A DNA stretch of 64,000 nucleotides from Bacillota bacterium (GCA_023437715.1 JAEZFK010000068.1:119325-183324), one strand, 5' to 3'. Counted from the stretch's first letter, positions 24,957-33,886 are shown. The notes: generated by a model from the letters alone, not told the origin. Made by a program: numbers and translations.

Positions 24957-25736
24957 TTGAAGACGGTCTATTTGTGTGAAGACAGTGTGGAAGGGATATT
25001 CAGCGGCATATACACGGCCTGGATGAGCAGGAAAGGACATGCCAATGTAAAGCTGGGCCTTACGGACGCCCAGGATACCATGGAGCTGTTCTGCCAGTAT
25101 GTAGAGGTTCCTGCGGATGCAGAGAAAGCGGGTAAGGTGGTGGAGGCGATCCGGGAGAAGATATCGGAGGAAGCCTATATGACTGTTTATAAGGCTGCTT
25201 TGAGCAAAGAGGCGGACCGGGCAGACAGGATATACCGCTTTTTAATTTACGGCTTTCACATAGGGGCTAATATTGTCCATATGATCCAGATACAGGAGGT
25301 TTACGAAATCTTTCGTATATGCCGCCATATAGACAATGAAACACATCTGCTTACAGGCTTTGTGCGTTTTGTGGAAATGGAAGGAGGCCTTCTGGTCAGC
25401 AGGATCGGACCGAAAAATGACGTGCTGATGCTTCTGGCGCCTCATTTTTCTGACCGGCTTTCCGGCGAAAACTGGGCTTTATATGATGAAAACAGGAAGA
25501 AAGCAGTTCTTCATCCGGCGTTTCGTCCCTGGTTTTTGGTGGATCTTATTTCATCAGAATGGGAGGACCGTCTCATTAAGGCGGAAGAGGAGGATGAATA
25601 TGAGCTGCTCTTCAAAAGCTTCAGAAAAAGTATTTCCATCAAGGAACGGACAAATCTGGTCTGTCAGAGAAACCACATGCCTCTCCGGTACCGGCCCTAT
25701 ATGCCGGAATTTTCCGGCGGCTTAAAGGATATATAA
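24957..25736 (+). CDS. TIGR03915-family putative DNA metabolism protein, partner of the radical SAM enzyme
   Basis: A 259-residue protein starting at TTG, two bases after the radical SAM stop, with GGGAGG nine bases upstream. Recognisable family parts are YLCEDSVEGIFSGIYTAW at the start, the central GANIVHMIQIQEVYEIFRICR, then MEGGLLVSRIGPKNDVLMLLAPHFSDRL and, at the end, the basic MPLRYRPYMPEF. In some bacteria this domain is fused to a uracil-DNA glycosylase-like domain; here it is stand-alone. Tight spacing implies a strict two-gene operon. The biochemical activity is unknown. Confidence 0.85.
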   Translation: MKTVYLCEDSVEGIFSGIYTAWMSRKGHANVKLGLTDAQDTMELFCQYVEVPADAEKAGKVVEAIREKISEEAYMTVYKAALSKEADRADRIYRFLIYGFHIGANIVHMIQIQEVYEIFRICRHIDNETHLLTGFVRFVEMEGGLLVSRIGPKNDVLMLLAPHFSDRLSGENWALYDENRKKAVLHPAFRPWFLVDLISSEWEDRLIKAEEEDEYELLFKSFRKSISIKERTNLVCQRNHMPLRYRPYMPEFSGGLKDI

Positions 25737-25946
25737 CGCAGAAAAAACTTGCCTTTTCTCTTCTTTTCAGTTATCATAGATACAGGTTCCTGTTCGGGAA
25801 CATTCCAGATGCATTTCAGCATCACTTTTTCCTGTATATTTATGAAACTGAATATGAAAACGCTCATTGGGTGTACGTTCACTCCTGATAAAGTGGGGAA
25901 CACCATTCAATAGGTCTGGGCAAGAATAAGGAAAGGAGAAAAGGTT

Positions 25947-27494
25947 TTGTACAGTAAAGTTCACAGTGTAGGAATCACCGGTGTAGAGGGAGTGCCGATC
26001 CTTGTGGAGGCAGACGTCAGCGACGGACTTCCGGGCTTTTCTATGGTGGGTTATCTTTCTTCTGAGGTGAGAGAGGCTCAGGACCGGGTGAGGACGGCTT
26101 TAAAAAACTCCGGTTTCCGGCTTTCTGCAAAAAAGATTACAATTAATTTGTCGCCCGCCGACATCCGTAAGGAAGGGACCGCCTTTGACCTGCCCATTGC
26201 TGTTGCAGTTCTGGCGGCGTCCGGCATGGTGAAGTCCTCTGCTTTGGAAAACTGCGTGATTTCAGGAGAGCTGGGACTGGATGGGAGAATCAAACCCGTC
26301 CGGGGGGCCTTATCCATAACCGCAGCCGCCAAAAAGGCCGGAAAGCAAAAATGTTTCTTTCCCAGAGAGAATGCCGGAGAGGGCTTAATAATAGAAGGGA
26401 TGGAAATTATCGGAGTGGAGAATTTAAGGGATTTAACCGATCATCTTAACGCCCCTGAGCAGCAAATGAGCGTCAGGACCGATACTCCCCGGATTTTGGA
26501 CCGGTTAAAAGACTATGATGTTGACTTTTCAGAGGTGGGAGGCCAGTTCCTTTTAAGGCGGGCCACTGAGGTGGCTGTGGCCGGTATGCACAACATTCTT
26601 TACATAGGCCCGGCAGGCACTGGAAAGACCATGATTGCCAGACGGATTCCCACGATCATGCCCTCCCTGTCCATGGAAGAGACCATTGCCATATCAAAAA
26701 TTTACAGCGTATGCGGGCTTCTTTCCCAGGAAGAGCCTTTGATGGCACAGCGGCCTTTCCGCAGCCCCCACCATACGATTACTCCCCAGGCTCTGGCCGG
26801 GGGCGGTAGAATTCCCAAACCAGGTGAGATATCCCTGGCATCCGGAGGCGTTCTGTTTCTGGATGAATTACCCGAATTTCAAAAAAATACCATAGAGATT
26901 TTGCGGCAGCCTTTGGAGGAGGGAAAGATAACCGTATCCAGAATCCATGGAGCTCATGTATTTCCCGCGGACTTCATATTTGCAGCTGCAATGAACCCGT
27001 GTTTATGCGGCTATTACCCTGACCGAAGCAGATGCAGATGCTCCGAGCAGCAGATACGGCGGTATTTAGGCAGGATTTCAAAACCTCTGCTGGACAGAAT
27101 TGACATTTGCGTGGAGTCAGGAGCTGTCACATATGAAGAGCTGCAGCAGAAAAAAGGCGGGGAAGCCTCTGCTGCCATACGGCAGAGAGTGGAAGCGGCA
27201 AGGATCATCCAAAAGGAGCGGTTTACAGGCAGCGAAATTTATTTTAACAGCGCCATGAAAAAAGCCCAGCTTGAGAAATTCTGTATTTTGGAAAAAAAGG
27301 AAAAAGACTTTTTGAAGAAAGTTTATGACAGCTTCGGAATCAGCGCCAGAGGCTATGAGAAAATCCTTAAAATATCCAGAACCATAGCGGACCTGGCTGG
27401 TTCCGAAAGGATCACCAAGGATCATCTGGCCGAGGCAGTAGGCTTAAGAAGCATGGAAGGAAAATATTGGGGAGGAATATATGGACAACCATGA
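25947..27494 (+). CDS. YifB/ComM-type Mg-chelatase-like AAA ATPase
   Basis: A 515-residue protein starting at TTG with AAAGGAGA upstream. The N-terminal lon-protease-like domain (VEADVSDGLPGFSMVGYLSSEVREA) is followed by an AAA+ domain with Walker A GPAGTGKTMIARR (about residue 221) and Walker B GGVLFLDELPEF. A Cys-rich insertion MNPCLCGYYPDRSRCRCSE lies near residue 350. The family includes ComM, a helicase that helps branch migration during natural transformation. It overlaps dprA by 14 bases, which fits a DNA-uptake and recombination role. The preceding 210-base gap shows no clear promoter. Confidence 0.93.
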   Translation: MYSKVHSVGITGVEGVPILVEADVSDGLPGFSMVGYLSSEVREAQDRVRTALKNSGFRLSAKKITINLSPADIRKEGTAFDLPIAVAVLAASGMVKSSALENCVISGELGLDGRIKPVRGALSITAAAKKAGKQKCFFPRENAGEGLIIEGMEIIGVENLRDLTDHLNAPEQQMSVRTDTPRILDRLKDYDVDFSEVGGQFLLRRATEVAVAGMHNILYIGPAGTGKTMIARRIPTIMPSLSMEETIAISKIYSVCGLLSQEEPLMAQRPFRSPHHTITPQALAGGGRIPKPGEISLASGGVLFLDELPEFQKNTIEILRQPLEEGKITVSRIHGAHVFPADFIFAAAMNPCLCGYYPDRSRCRCSEQQIRRYLGRISKPLLDRIDICVESGAVTYEELQQKKGGEASAAIRQRVEAARIIQKERFTGSEIYFNSAMKKAQLEKFCILEKKEKDFLKKVYDSFGISARGYEKILKISRTIADLAGSERITKDHLAEAVGLRSMEGKYWGGIYGQP

Positions 27495-28581
27495 AGAACG
27501 GGAGTACTTATACTGGCTCAGCCATGTTCCCTCACTGGGAGCGGTGAAGATAAAAAAGCTTTATGACTACATGGGAAGCTATAAAAGAATATATAATATA
27601 GAAAGAAAAGAACTGGAAGCTTCGGGACTTTTAAAACAGGATGAGGTTTCTGTCCTGGAAAGATATAAAGGGCGTCTGGATGGCTGCAGAAAAGAGCTGG
27701 AAAAAGTGGAGGCAAAGGGCATTCGGTTTATTACGCCCTATGAAGAAGAATATCCAAGGCGCCTTCTTGGCATTTACGGATACCCTATGGGGATTTTTTG
27801 CAAGGGAAAGCTGCCGGAGGCGGAAAGACCTGCGGTGGCTGTGGTGGGAGCCAGAAACTGCACCAACTATGGCAGGCAGCTGGCCTCCTATATGGCAGGG
27901 GAACTGTCAAAGGCAGGCATTCAGATTGTCAGCGGGCTGGCCAGGGGAATCGACGGAGCGGCCCATCAGGGAGCTTTGGAAGCCGGCGGGGATACTTACG
28001 GAATCCTGGGCTGCGGAATCGATATCTGCTATCCAAGGGAAAATTACGGATTGTATGAGAGGCTGACGGTGCAGGGAGGAATCCTTACGGAGTTCATGCC
28101 TGGGGAAGCCCCGAGACCCTGGAATTTTCCCATGAGGAACCGGATCATCAGCGGCATTTCTGATGCGGTTCTGGTGATGGAGGCCAGAGAAAAAAGCGGT
28201 TCTCTGATCACGGCGAACCTTGGACTTGAGCAGGGAAAGGAAATTTTTGCACTTCCGGGAAGAGTGACAGACCCTTTAAGCGCAGGCTGCAACCGGCTGA
28301 TCTGCGATGGGGCAGGAGTATTGATAAGTCCTGATGTTGTGCTGGAATATTTCCGGATGCAGAGAGGTAAAATGTTAAGAGTTAATGAAAAAAGTGAGAA
28401 CGGACTTGCCAAAAAAGAAAAAATGGTGTATAGTTGCCTAGATTTACAACCGAAAAATTTGGAAGAGATTGTATCTTTAAGCGGATTGTCTGTCAGTGAT
28501 TGTATGAGCGCCCTTCTGGAGCTGGAAATCAGCGGTTATGTCCTGCAGACATCCCATCAATATTATGGAAAGAAACTATAG
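27481..28581 (+). CDS. dprA: DNA-processing protein DprA
   Basis: A 366-residue DprA/Smf protein. An N-terminal SAM-like region (SHVPSLGAVKIKKLYDYMGS) leads into the Rossmann-fold DNA-binding domain: VAVVGARNCTNYGRQLA, IQIVSGLARGIDGAAHQGAL, GILGCGIDICYPREN and RNRIISGISDAVLVMEA. A C-terminal winged-helix segment (LDLQPKNLEEIVSLSGLSVSD) closes it. DprA loads RecA on incoming single-stranded DNA. Gene order yifB-dprA-topA is usual in Firmicutes. Confidence 0.95.
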   Translation: MDNHEEREYLYWLSHVPSLGAVKIKKLYDYMGSYKRIYNIERKELEASGLLKQDEVSVLERYKGRLDGCRKELEKVEAKGIRFITPYEEEYPRRLLGIYGYPMGIFCKGKLPEAERPAVAVVGARNCTNYGRQLASYMAGELSKAGIQIVSGLARGIDGAAHQGALEAGGDTYGILGCGIDICYPRENYGLYERLTVQGGILTEFMPGEAPRPWNFPMRNRIISGISDAVLVMEAREKSGSLITANLGLEQGKEIFALPGRVTDPLSAGCNRLICDGAGVLISPDVVLEYFRMQRGKMLRVNEKSENGLAKKEKMVYSCLDLQPKNLEEIVSLSGLSVSDCMSALLELEISGYVLQTSHQYYGKKL

Positions 28582-28595
28582 GCGAGGAGTTTGGT

Positions 28596-30677
28596 ATGGC
28601 GAACTGTTTAGTAATTGTGGAGTCACCTGCAAAGGTAAAGACGATAAAAAAGTTCCTTGGAACAAATTATGAGGTAGATGCTTCCAATGGACATGTGAGG
28701 GATATGCCTAAGAGTCAGTTGGGGATTGATGTAGAGAATGATTTTGATCCTAAATATATAACCATCAGGGGAAAGGGCGATATACTGGCCAAGCTGCGGA
28801 AAGAAGTGAAGAAAGCGGATAAGATTTATCTCGCAACGGACCCGGACCGTGAGGGAGAAGCCATTTCCTGGCATTTAATCAAGGCCTTAAAGCTGGATGA
28901 AGTGAAAGAAAAGCAGGTTTACCGGATCAGCTTTAACGAAATCACGAAAAATGCCGTAAAAGCTTCCTTAAAAACTCCGAGAGATATTGACATGGATTTA
29001 GTGGATGCCCAGCAGGCCAGAAGAGTTTTGGACCGCATGGTTGGCTATATGATAAGTCCTTTGCTTTGGGCAAAGGTAAAGAGGGGGTTAAGTGCAGGCC
29101 GTGTCCAGTCTGTGGCTCTCCGCATAATCAGTGACAGAGAAGACGAAATCAATGCTTTCATTCCTGAAGAGTATTGGAATCTGGAAGCTGACTTAAAGCA
29201 GAGCGGAAGCAAAAAGCCTCTGGAAGCAAAATTCTACGGAGACAGAAACGGGAAAATCACCATCCGCACCAAGGAGGAGCTGGACCAGATTTTGTCAGGC
29301 CTGGAAAACCAGACCTATACGGTAGAGGAAGTTAAGGTAGGAGAGAGAGTAAAGAAAGCTCCCATTCCATTTACCACCAGCACGCTTCAGCAGGAAGCGT
29401 CCAAGGTCCTGAATTTTTCCACCCAGAAGACCATGCGTCTGGCCCAGCAGCTGTATGAAGGCGTTGAGGTTGCAGGACGGGGAACCGTAGGTCTTATCAC
29501 TTATCTCAGAACAGACTCTACCAGAATTGCGGAAGAAGCAGATGCTCTGGCCAGAGATTATATAGAGAAAAACTATGGAAGCCAGTATGTGGCAAAGGGA
29601 GAGCAGGTTAAAAAGAGCAATGTAAAGATCCAGGATGCCCACGAGGCCATCCGTCCGACGGACATTGAGCTCACCCCGGTTATGGTAAAGGAATCCCTGC
29701 AAAGAGATTTATTCCGGCTCTATCAGCTGATCTGGAAACGCTTTGCGGCCAGCAGAATGCAGCCGGCTGTTTATGAAACCACCTCCGTAAGAATCGGAGC
29801 CGGAGACTATATTTTCACCCTTTCCGCCTCCAAGCTGTCCTTTGACGGTTTTATGTCCGTATATGTCCAGGAAGAGGAAAAGGAAGAGGCCAATGTTTTG
29901 CTGGGAAATCTGGAAAAGGGCAATGTCTTAAAGCTGGATAAACTGAGCAGCAGCCAGCACTTTACCCAGCCGCCGGCTCATTTCACAGAGGCTTCTCTGG
30001 TAAAAGCCATGGAGGAGCAGGGCATCGGACGTCCGAGTACCTATGCGCCCACCATTACCACCATCATAGCCAGACGGTATGTGGCGAAGGAAAATAAAAA
30101 TCTTTATGTGACGGAACTGGGTGAGGTTGTCAACAACATTATGAAGCAGAACTTTCCCAGCATCGTAGATGTTACCTTTACCGCGAATCTGGAGTACCTT
30201 TTAGATAAGGTGGGAGACGGGTCCGTCCAGTGGAAGACCGTTGTGAAAAACTTTTATCCCGATTTAAAGGAAGCGGTAAACAAAGCTTTCGTAGAATTGG
30301 AGAGTGTGACAATTGCCGATGAAGTGACCGACGAAATCTGCGAGGTCTGCGGCCGCAACATGGTCATTAAGTATGGTCCTCACGGCAAATTCCTGGCCTG
30401 CCCGGGATTTCCGGAGTGTAAGAACACAAAGCCTTACCTTGAGAAAATCGGCGTTCCCTGTCCAAAGTGCGGAAAAGAAGTGGTGATAAAGAAAACGAAA
30501 AAGGGCAGAATTTATTATGGCTGCGAAGCCAACCCGGACTGCGATTTTATGTCATGGCAGAAGCCGTCTACGCAGAAATGTCCGAAATGCGGGGCCTACA
30601 TGGTTGAAAAGGGAAATAAGCTGCAGTGCTCCAATGAACAGTGCGGTTATAGTATGGATAAAGAGAAAAAGGGATAA
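28596..30677 (+). CDS. topA: DNA topoisomerase I
   Basis: A 693-residue type IA topoisomerase. The Toprim domain opens with CLVIVESPAKVKTIKKFLG and has the DPDREGEAISWH acidic motif. The active Tyr303 is in GLITYLRTDSTR. Three C-terminal zinc ribbons carry four Cys each (CEVCGRNMV...CPGFPEC, CPKCGKEVV...CEANPDC, CPKCGAYMV...CSNEQC). It relaxes negative supercoils. The frame is open upstream to 28500 inside dprA, but GCGAGGAG seven bases before the ATG at 28596, and the family N-terminus, fix the start. Confidence 0.97.
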   Translation: MANCLVIVESPAKVKTIKKFLGTNYEVDASNGHVRDMPKSQLGIDVENDFDPKYITIRGKGDILAKLRKEVKKADKIYLATDPDREGEAISWHLIKALKLDEVKEKQVYRISFNEITKNAVKASLKTPRDIDMDLVDAQQARRVLDRMVGYMISPLLWAKVKRGLSAGRVQSVALRIISDREDEINAFIPEEYWNLEADLKQSGSKKPLEAKFYGDRNGKITIRTKEELDQILSGLENQTYTVEEVKVGERVKKAPIPFTTSTLQQEASKVLNFSTQKTMRLAQQLYEGVEVAGRGTVGLITYLRTDSTRIAEEADALARDYIEKNYGSQYVAKGEQVKKSNVKIQDAHEAIRPTDIELTPVMVKESLQRDLFRLYQLIWKRFAASRMQPAVYETTSVRIGAGDYIFTLSASKLSFDGFMSVYVQEEEKEEANVLLGNLEKGNVLKLDKLSSSQHFTQPPAHFTEASLVKAMEEQGIGRPSTYAPTITTIIARRYVAKENKNLYVTELGEVVNNIMKQNFPSIVDVTFTANLEYLLDKVGDGSVQWKTVVKNFYPDLKEAVNKAFVELESVTIADEVTDEICEVCGRNMVIKYGPHGKFLACPGFPECKNTKPYLEKIGVPCPKCGKEVVIKKTKKGRIYYGCEANPDCDFMSWQKPSTQKCPKCGAYMVEKGNKLQCSNEQCGYSMDKEKKG

Positions 30678-30798
30678 TTATTAAGAAAAACGAAAATCTT
30701 CAAAAAACTATTGTTATTTGAAAAAAATAGTGTTAATATTTAATTATTAGAGGAGTATTTTGGACTTTTAACATAAATTCTTAAGGAGGTTTTCGGCT

Positions 30799-31617
30799 AT
30801 GAGCGTACAGTTATTGGACAAAACTAGAAAAATTAACAAATTATTGCATAATAATAACTCGCACAAAGTTGTATTTAACGATATCTGTGAAGTGCTGACC
30901 GAGATCCTGAATTCCAATATTCTTGTTATCAGCAAGAAAGGAAAGGTGTTGGGCGTAGGCCTGACGCCGGATATCGATGAGATTCAGGAGCTGATCGCGG
31001 ATCAGGTTGGCGGTTATGTGGATACCCTGTTGAATGAGCGTTTGTTAAGTATTCTGTCAACAAAGGAAAATGTCAATCTGGAAACCTTGGGATTTACCGG
31101 CGGCAATATCAGAAAATATCAGGCCATCATCACCCCCATTGACATCGCGGGAGAGCGCCTGGGAACTCTGTTTATTTACAAATCGGATTCCCAGTATGAT
31201 ATCGATGATATTATTTTAAGCGAATACGGAACAACTGTGGTAGGACTTGAAATGATGCGTTCCGTCAATGAAGAGAACGCAGAAGAAAGCAGAAAGGTGC
31301 AGATTGTCAAGTCTGCCATCAGCACCTTATCCTTTTCCGAGCTGGAAGCAATCACTCATATCTTTGAAGAGCTGGATGGCAACGAGGGGATTCTGGTGGC
31401 AAGCAAAATTGCCGACCGCGTAGGCATCACCCGTTCCGTTATCGTCAATGCCCTTCGGAAATTTGAGAGCGCCGGCGTAATCGAATCCAGGTCTTCCGGC
31501 ATGAAAGGAACCTATATCAAGGTTCTGAACGATGTGGTGTTTGACGAATTGAAGAGCATAAAGGCAGGAAATAGCAAAACCATGCAGGAACGCCGGGATA
31601 TGAAAGACGGAATATAA
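30799..31617 (+). CDS. codY: GTP-sensing transcriptional repressor CodY
   Basis: A 272-residue CodY. The GAF-type N-terminal domain (LLDKTRKINKLLHNNNSHKV, VISKKGKVLGVG) binds branched-chain amino acids. The C-terminal winged helix-turn-helix reads VASKIADRVGITRSVIVNALRKFESAGVIESRS in two parts. It represses nutrient-acquisition genes when amino acids and GTP are plentiful. A strong TAAGGAGG lies ahead of the ATG. It is monocistronic after topA and ends at the terminator at 31755. A CodY-like site lies ahead of the opp operon 2.3 kb downstream. Confidence 0.96.
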   Translation: MSVQLLDKTRKINKLLHNNNSHKVVFNDICEVLTEILNSNILVISKKGKVLGVGLTPDIDEIQELIADQVGGYVDTLLNERLLSILSTKENVNLETLGFTGGNIRKYQAIITPIDIAGERLGTLFIYKSDSQYDIDDIILSEYGTTVVGLEMMRSVNEENAEESRKVQIVKSAISTLSFSELEAITHIFEELDGNEGILVASKIADRVGITRSVIVNALRKFESAGVIESRSSGMKGTYIKVLNDVVFDELKSIKAGNSKTMQERRDMKDGI

Positions 31618-31754
31618 GGCGCAAGGGATATAAGAATAAAACAGATGTGAATCTTATGATCCTGTATTATATGGGAAGCCCAGGTATGGAATCTCATATA
31701 TACAATGATCCGGCATAGAATTATATGGAAATTTGCGGCGGAAAAGAGCAGCAT

Positions 31755-31790
31755 AAAAAGGAGCAGGAATATAGCCTTTGCTCCTTTTTT
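31755..31790 (+). terminator. codY terminator
   Basis: AAAAAGGAGCA (31755-31765) pairs with TGCTCCTTTTT (31779-31789), ending in TTTTTT. It stands about 140 bases past the codY stop; the AT-rich stretch between shows no gene. Confidence 0.85.
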
Positions 31791-31846
31791 GTGTAAAAAT
31801 CCCAGTTTAGAAATGAATAAGTTTCTCACAAAGGAATAAAAATTAC

Positions 31847-31875
31847 TTGCATCGTATACAAAGATATGTTATACT
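31847..31875 (+). promoter_or_regulatory. rpsB promoter
   Basis: TTGCAT (31847-31852) and TATACT (31870-31875), 17-base spacer, about 112 bases before the rpsB ATG, leaving room for a structured leader. Confidence 0.8.
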
Positions 31876-31896
31876 AGCTAAGCTTATTAAAAATCA

Positions 31897-31959
31897 CGTC
31901 TGCGGATTCTGAGGGATGGTGCCTGACACGGGTCTCCCCGGGAGCATGAGAAGCGGACG
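31897..31959 (+). promoter_or_regulatory. structured 5' leader of rpsB, candidate S2 autoregulatory element
   Basis: CGTCTGC (31897-31903) pairs with GCGGACG (31953-31959). Next to it TTCT (31907-31910) pairs with AGAA (31949-31952), and an inner arm pairs CGGG with CCCG and TGC with GCA around TCTC. Ribosomal protein operons often carry such leaders for feedback by a primary rRNA-binding protein. The fold is seen by eye; S2 control is inferred. Confidence 0.5.
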
Positions 31960-31986
31960 GAAGAAAAACCAAATGGAGGAAGTAAC

Positions 31987-32727
31987 ATGAGCGTAATTTC
32001 AATGAAGCAGCTTTTAGAAGCTGGCGTGCACTTTGGTCACCAGACAAGAAGATGGAACCCTAAGATGGCTCCATACATCTACACCGAGAGAAACGGTATC
32101 TACATCATCGACTTACAGAAATCTGTTGTTAAGGTAGATGAGGCTTACAAGGCTGTTTCCGATATCGCAGCAGAAGGCGGAAAGATTCTTTTCGTAGGTA
32201 CAAAAAAGCAGGCTCAGGACGCTATCAAGTCTGAGGCAGAGCGCTGCGGTATGTATTTCATCAACGAGAGATGGCTTGGCGGTATGCTTACCAACTTCAA
32301 GACCATTCAGTCCAGAATTGCAAGATTGAAACAGATCGAGACAATGTCCCAGGACGGAACTTTTGATGTTCTTCCTAAAAAGGAAGTTATCGCTCTCAAG
32401 AAAGAATGGGAGAAGTTAGAGAAGAATTTAGGCGGAATCAAGGAAATGAAGAAGGTTCCGGATGCAATTTTTGTTGTAGATCCAAAGAAAGAAAGAATCT
32501 GCGTTCAGGAAGCTCATACCCTGGGAATTCCGTTAATTGGTATCGCTGATACAAACTGTGATCCGGAAGAGCTTGATTTTGTGATCCCAGGTAATGATGA
32601 TGCCATTAGAGCCGTTAAACTGATCGTTTCTAAGATGGCAGACGCAGTAATCGAAGCAAACCAGGGCGAAGCAGTAGCTGAGGAAGCAGAAGCAGCCGAG
32701 GAAACAGAAGAGACTGTAGAGGCTTAA
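31987..32727 (+). CDS. rpsB: 30S ribosomal protein S2
   Basis: A 246-residue S2: MSVISMKQLLEAGVHFGHQT then RRWNPKMAPYIYTERNGIYI, and IADTNCDPEELDFVIPGNDDA near the end, all family hallmarks. The C-terminus carries an acidic tail (EEAEAAEETEETVEA) as in many Firmicutes. TGGAGGA precedes the ATG. A strong hairpin separates it from tsf, so the two may be expressed unequally. Confidence 0.98.
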   Translation: MSVISMKQLLEAGVHFGHQTRRWNPKMAPYIYTERNGIYIIDLQKSVVKVDEAYKAVSDIAAEGGKILFVGTKKQAQDAIKSEAERCGMYFINERWLGGMLTNFKTIQSRIARLKQIETMSQDGTFDVLPKKEVIALKKEWEKLEKNLGGIKEMKKVPDAIFVVDPKKERICVQEAHTLGIPLIGIADTNCDPEELDFVIPGNDDAIRAVKLIVSKMADAVIEANQGEAVAEEAEAAEETEETVEA

Positions 32728-32742
32728 TGATTAAAGCGATTG

Positions 32743-32784
32743 AATGCTTCGACCTGCTTTGAGAGGCAGGTTGAAGCATTTTTT
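32743..32784 (+). terminator. terminator between rpsB and tsf
   Basis: AATGCTTCGACCTGC (32743-32757) pairs over 15 positions (one G-U) with GCAGGTTGAAGCATT (32766-32780), then TTTT. This is a complete intrinsic terminator inside a normally co-transcribed pair; leaky readthrough, or a weak tsf promoter (TTGAAG at 32771 and TATTCC at 32794), must supply tsf. Confidence 0.8.
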
Positions 32785-32859
32785 ATGGGAAAATATTCCT
32801 GAAAAGCAGATGGGTATTCCGAATATCAACAACGAAAAAAACAAATGGAGGGAAAACAA

Positions 32860-33783
32860 ATGGCAGCAGTTACAGCTGGAATGGTAAAAGAGTTAAGAGA
32901 AATCACCGGTGCAGGTATGATGGACTGCAAGAAAGCTCTTGCAGAAACCGATGGAAATATGGAAAAGGCAGTTGAGTTTTTAAGAGAGAAAGGACTTGCA
33001 GCAGCGTCCAAGAAAGCAGGCAGAATCGCAGCAGAAGGACTTGTTGCTACCATTGTGAGCGAGGATGGAAAGTCTGCATCAATCGTTGAAGTAAACAGCG
33101 AGACAGACTTCGTTGCAAAGAATGCCCAGTTCCAGAGCTATGTTGCCGATGTTGCGGCTCAGGCCCTTGCAACCGAAACAAAGGATATTGACGCTTTTCT
33201 TGCTGAGCCATGGGCAAAGGACACTTCTTTAACTGTTGCACAGGCATTATCCAGCCAGATCGCAGTGATCGGCGAGAACATGAACATCAGAAGATTTGAG
33301 AAGATCACAACTGATGGCCTGGTAGTTGATTATATCCACGGCGGCGGAAGAATCGGCGTTTTAATTGAAGCCAGCACCGATGTGGTAAATGATGCGGTAA
33401 AAGAAGCATTAAAGAATATCGCCATGCAGATTGCAGCATTGACACCAAAGTATGTAAACAGAGATGAGGTTCCACAGGAATTCATCGACCACGAGATGGA
33501 GATCTTAAAGGTCCAGGCCAAGAACGAGAATCCGGACAAGCCGGACAACATTCTTGAGAAGATGATTGTAGGACGTTTAAATAAAGAGTTAAAGGAATTC
33601 TGTCTGGTAGATCAGGCCTATGTAAAAGACGGCGACTTAACAGTTGGCAAGTATTTAGAACAGGTTTCTAAAGAAGTCGGCGGCAAGGTAGATGTGAAGA
33701 AATTCGTCCGCTTTGAGACTGGCGAAGGTCTTGAGAAGAAAGAAGAGAATTTCGCAGAAGAAGTTGCAAAACAGATGCAGTAA
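32860..33783 (+). CDS. tsf: elongation factor Ts
   Basis: A 307-residue EF-Ts with the UBA-like N-terminus (MVKELREITGAGMMDCKKAL) and the nucleotide-exchange core motif NSETDFVAKN (about residues 73-82). It restores GTP to EF-Tu. An in-frame ATG at 32845 is part of the ATGGAGGG ribosome site, so the ATG at 32860 is correct. The gene ends at a clear terminator; pyrH, its normal neighbour, is 8 kb away beyond the opp operon. Confidence 0.97.
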   Translation: MAAVTAGMVKELREITGAGMMDCKKALAETDGNMEKAVEFLREKGLAAASKKAGRIAAEGLVATIVSEDGKSASIVEVNSETDFVAKNAQFQSYVADVAAQALATETKDIDAFLAEPWAKDTSLTVAQALSSQIAVIGENMNIRRFEKITTDGLVVDYIHGGGRIGVLIEASTDVVNDAVKEALKNIAMQIAALTPKYVNRDEVPQEFIDHEMEILKVQAKNENPDKPDNILEKMIVGRLNKELKEFCLVDQAYVKDGDLTVGKYLEQVSKEVGGKVDVKKFVRFETGEGLEKKEENFAEEVAKQMQ

Positions 33784-33800
33784 TCTTGTAACAGGCTTCT

Positions 33801-33840
33801 GGAAGGGGCTGTTGCTCTTAATTTTGCAACAGTCCCTTTT
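33801..33840 (+). terminator. tsf terminator
   Basis: GGGGCTGTTGC (33805-33815) pairs with GCAACAGTCCC (33826-33836) with one G-U, followed by TTTTCC. The first ten bases recur in the terminator after the second oppA (41749-41758). Confidence 0.75.
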
Positions 33841-33865
33841 CCATTCGAGGAGTGTCCGCTTCCCG

Positions 33866-33886
33866 TTGACAAATTTTCTGAACGGA
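33866..33886 (+). promoter_or_regulatory. opp operon promoter element with CodY-like box
   Basis: A perfect TTGACA (33866-33871) abuts AATTTTCTGAACGGA (33872-33886). That matches the first 11 bases of the CodY box AATTTTCWGAAAATT and misses the last four. No good -10 is seen at 16-18 bases. A GTCCG/CGGAC pair (33855-33859, 33883-33887) also brackets the site. Oligopeptide permeases are classic CodY targets, so repression by CodY is a reasonable inference. Confidence 0.5.

Noticed and set aside
25780..25806. LexA-like or operator palindrome near TGTTCGGGAACA upstream of yifB
   Set aside because: The half-sites are in the wrong order and spacing for a LexA box (GTTC-GG-GAAC), and no promoter lies beside it.
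30711..30739. codY promoter TTGTTA / TAATAT
   Set aside because: The spacing is right but the -10 is poor in a generally AT-rich stretch, so it cannot be told from chance.
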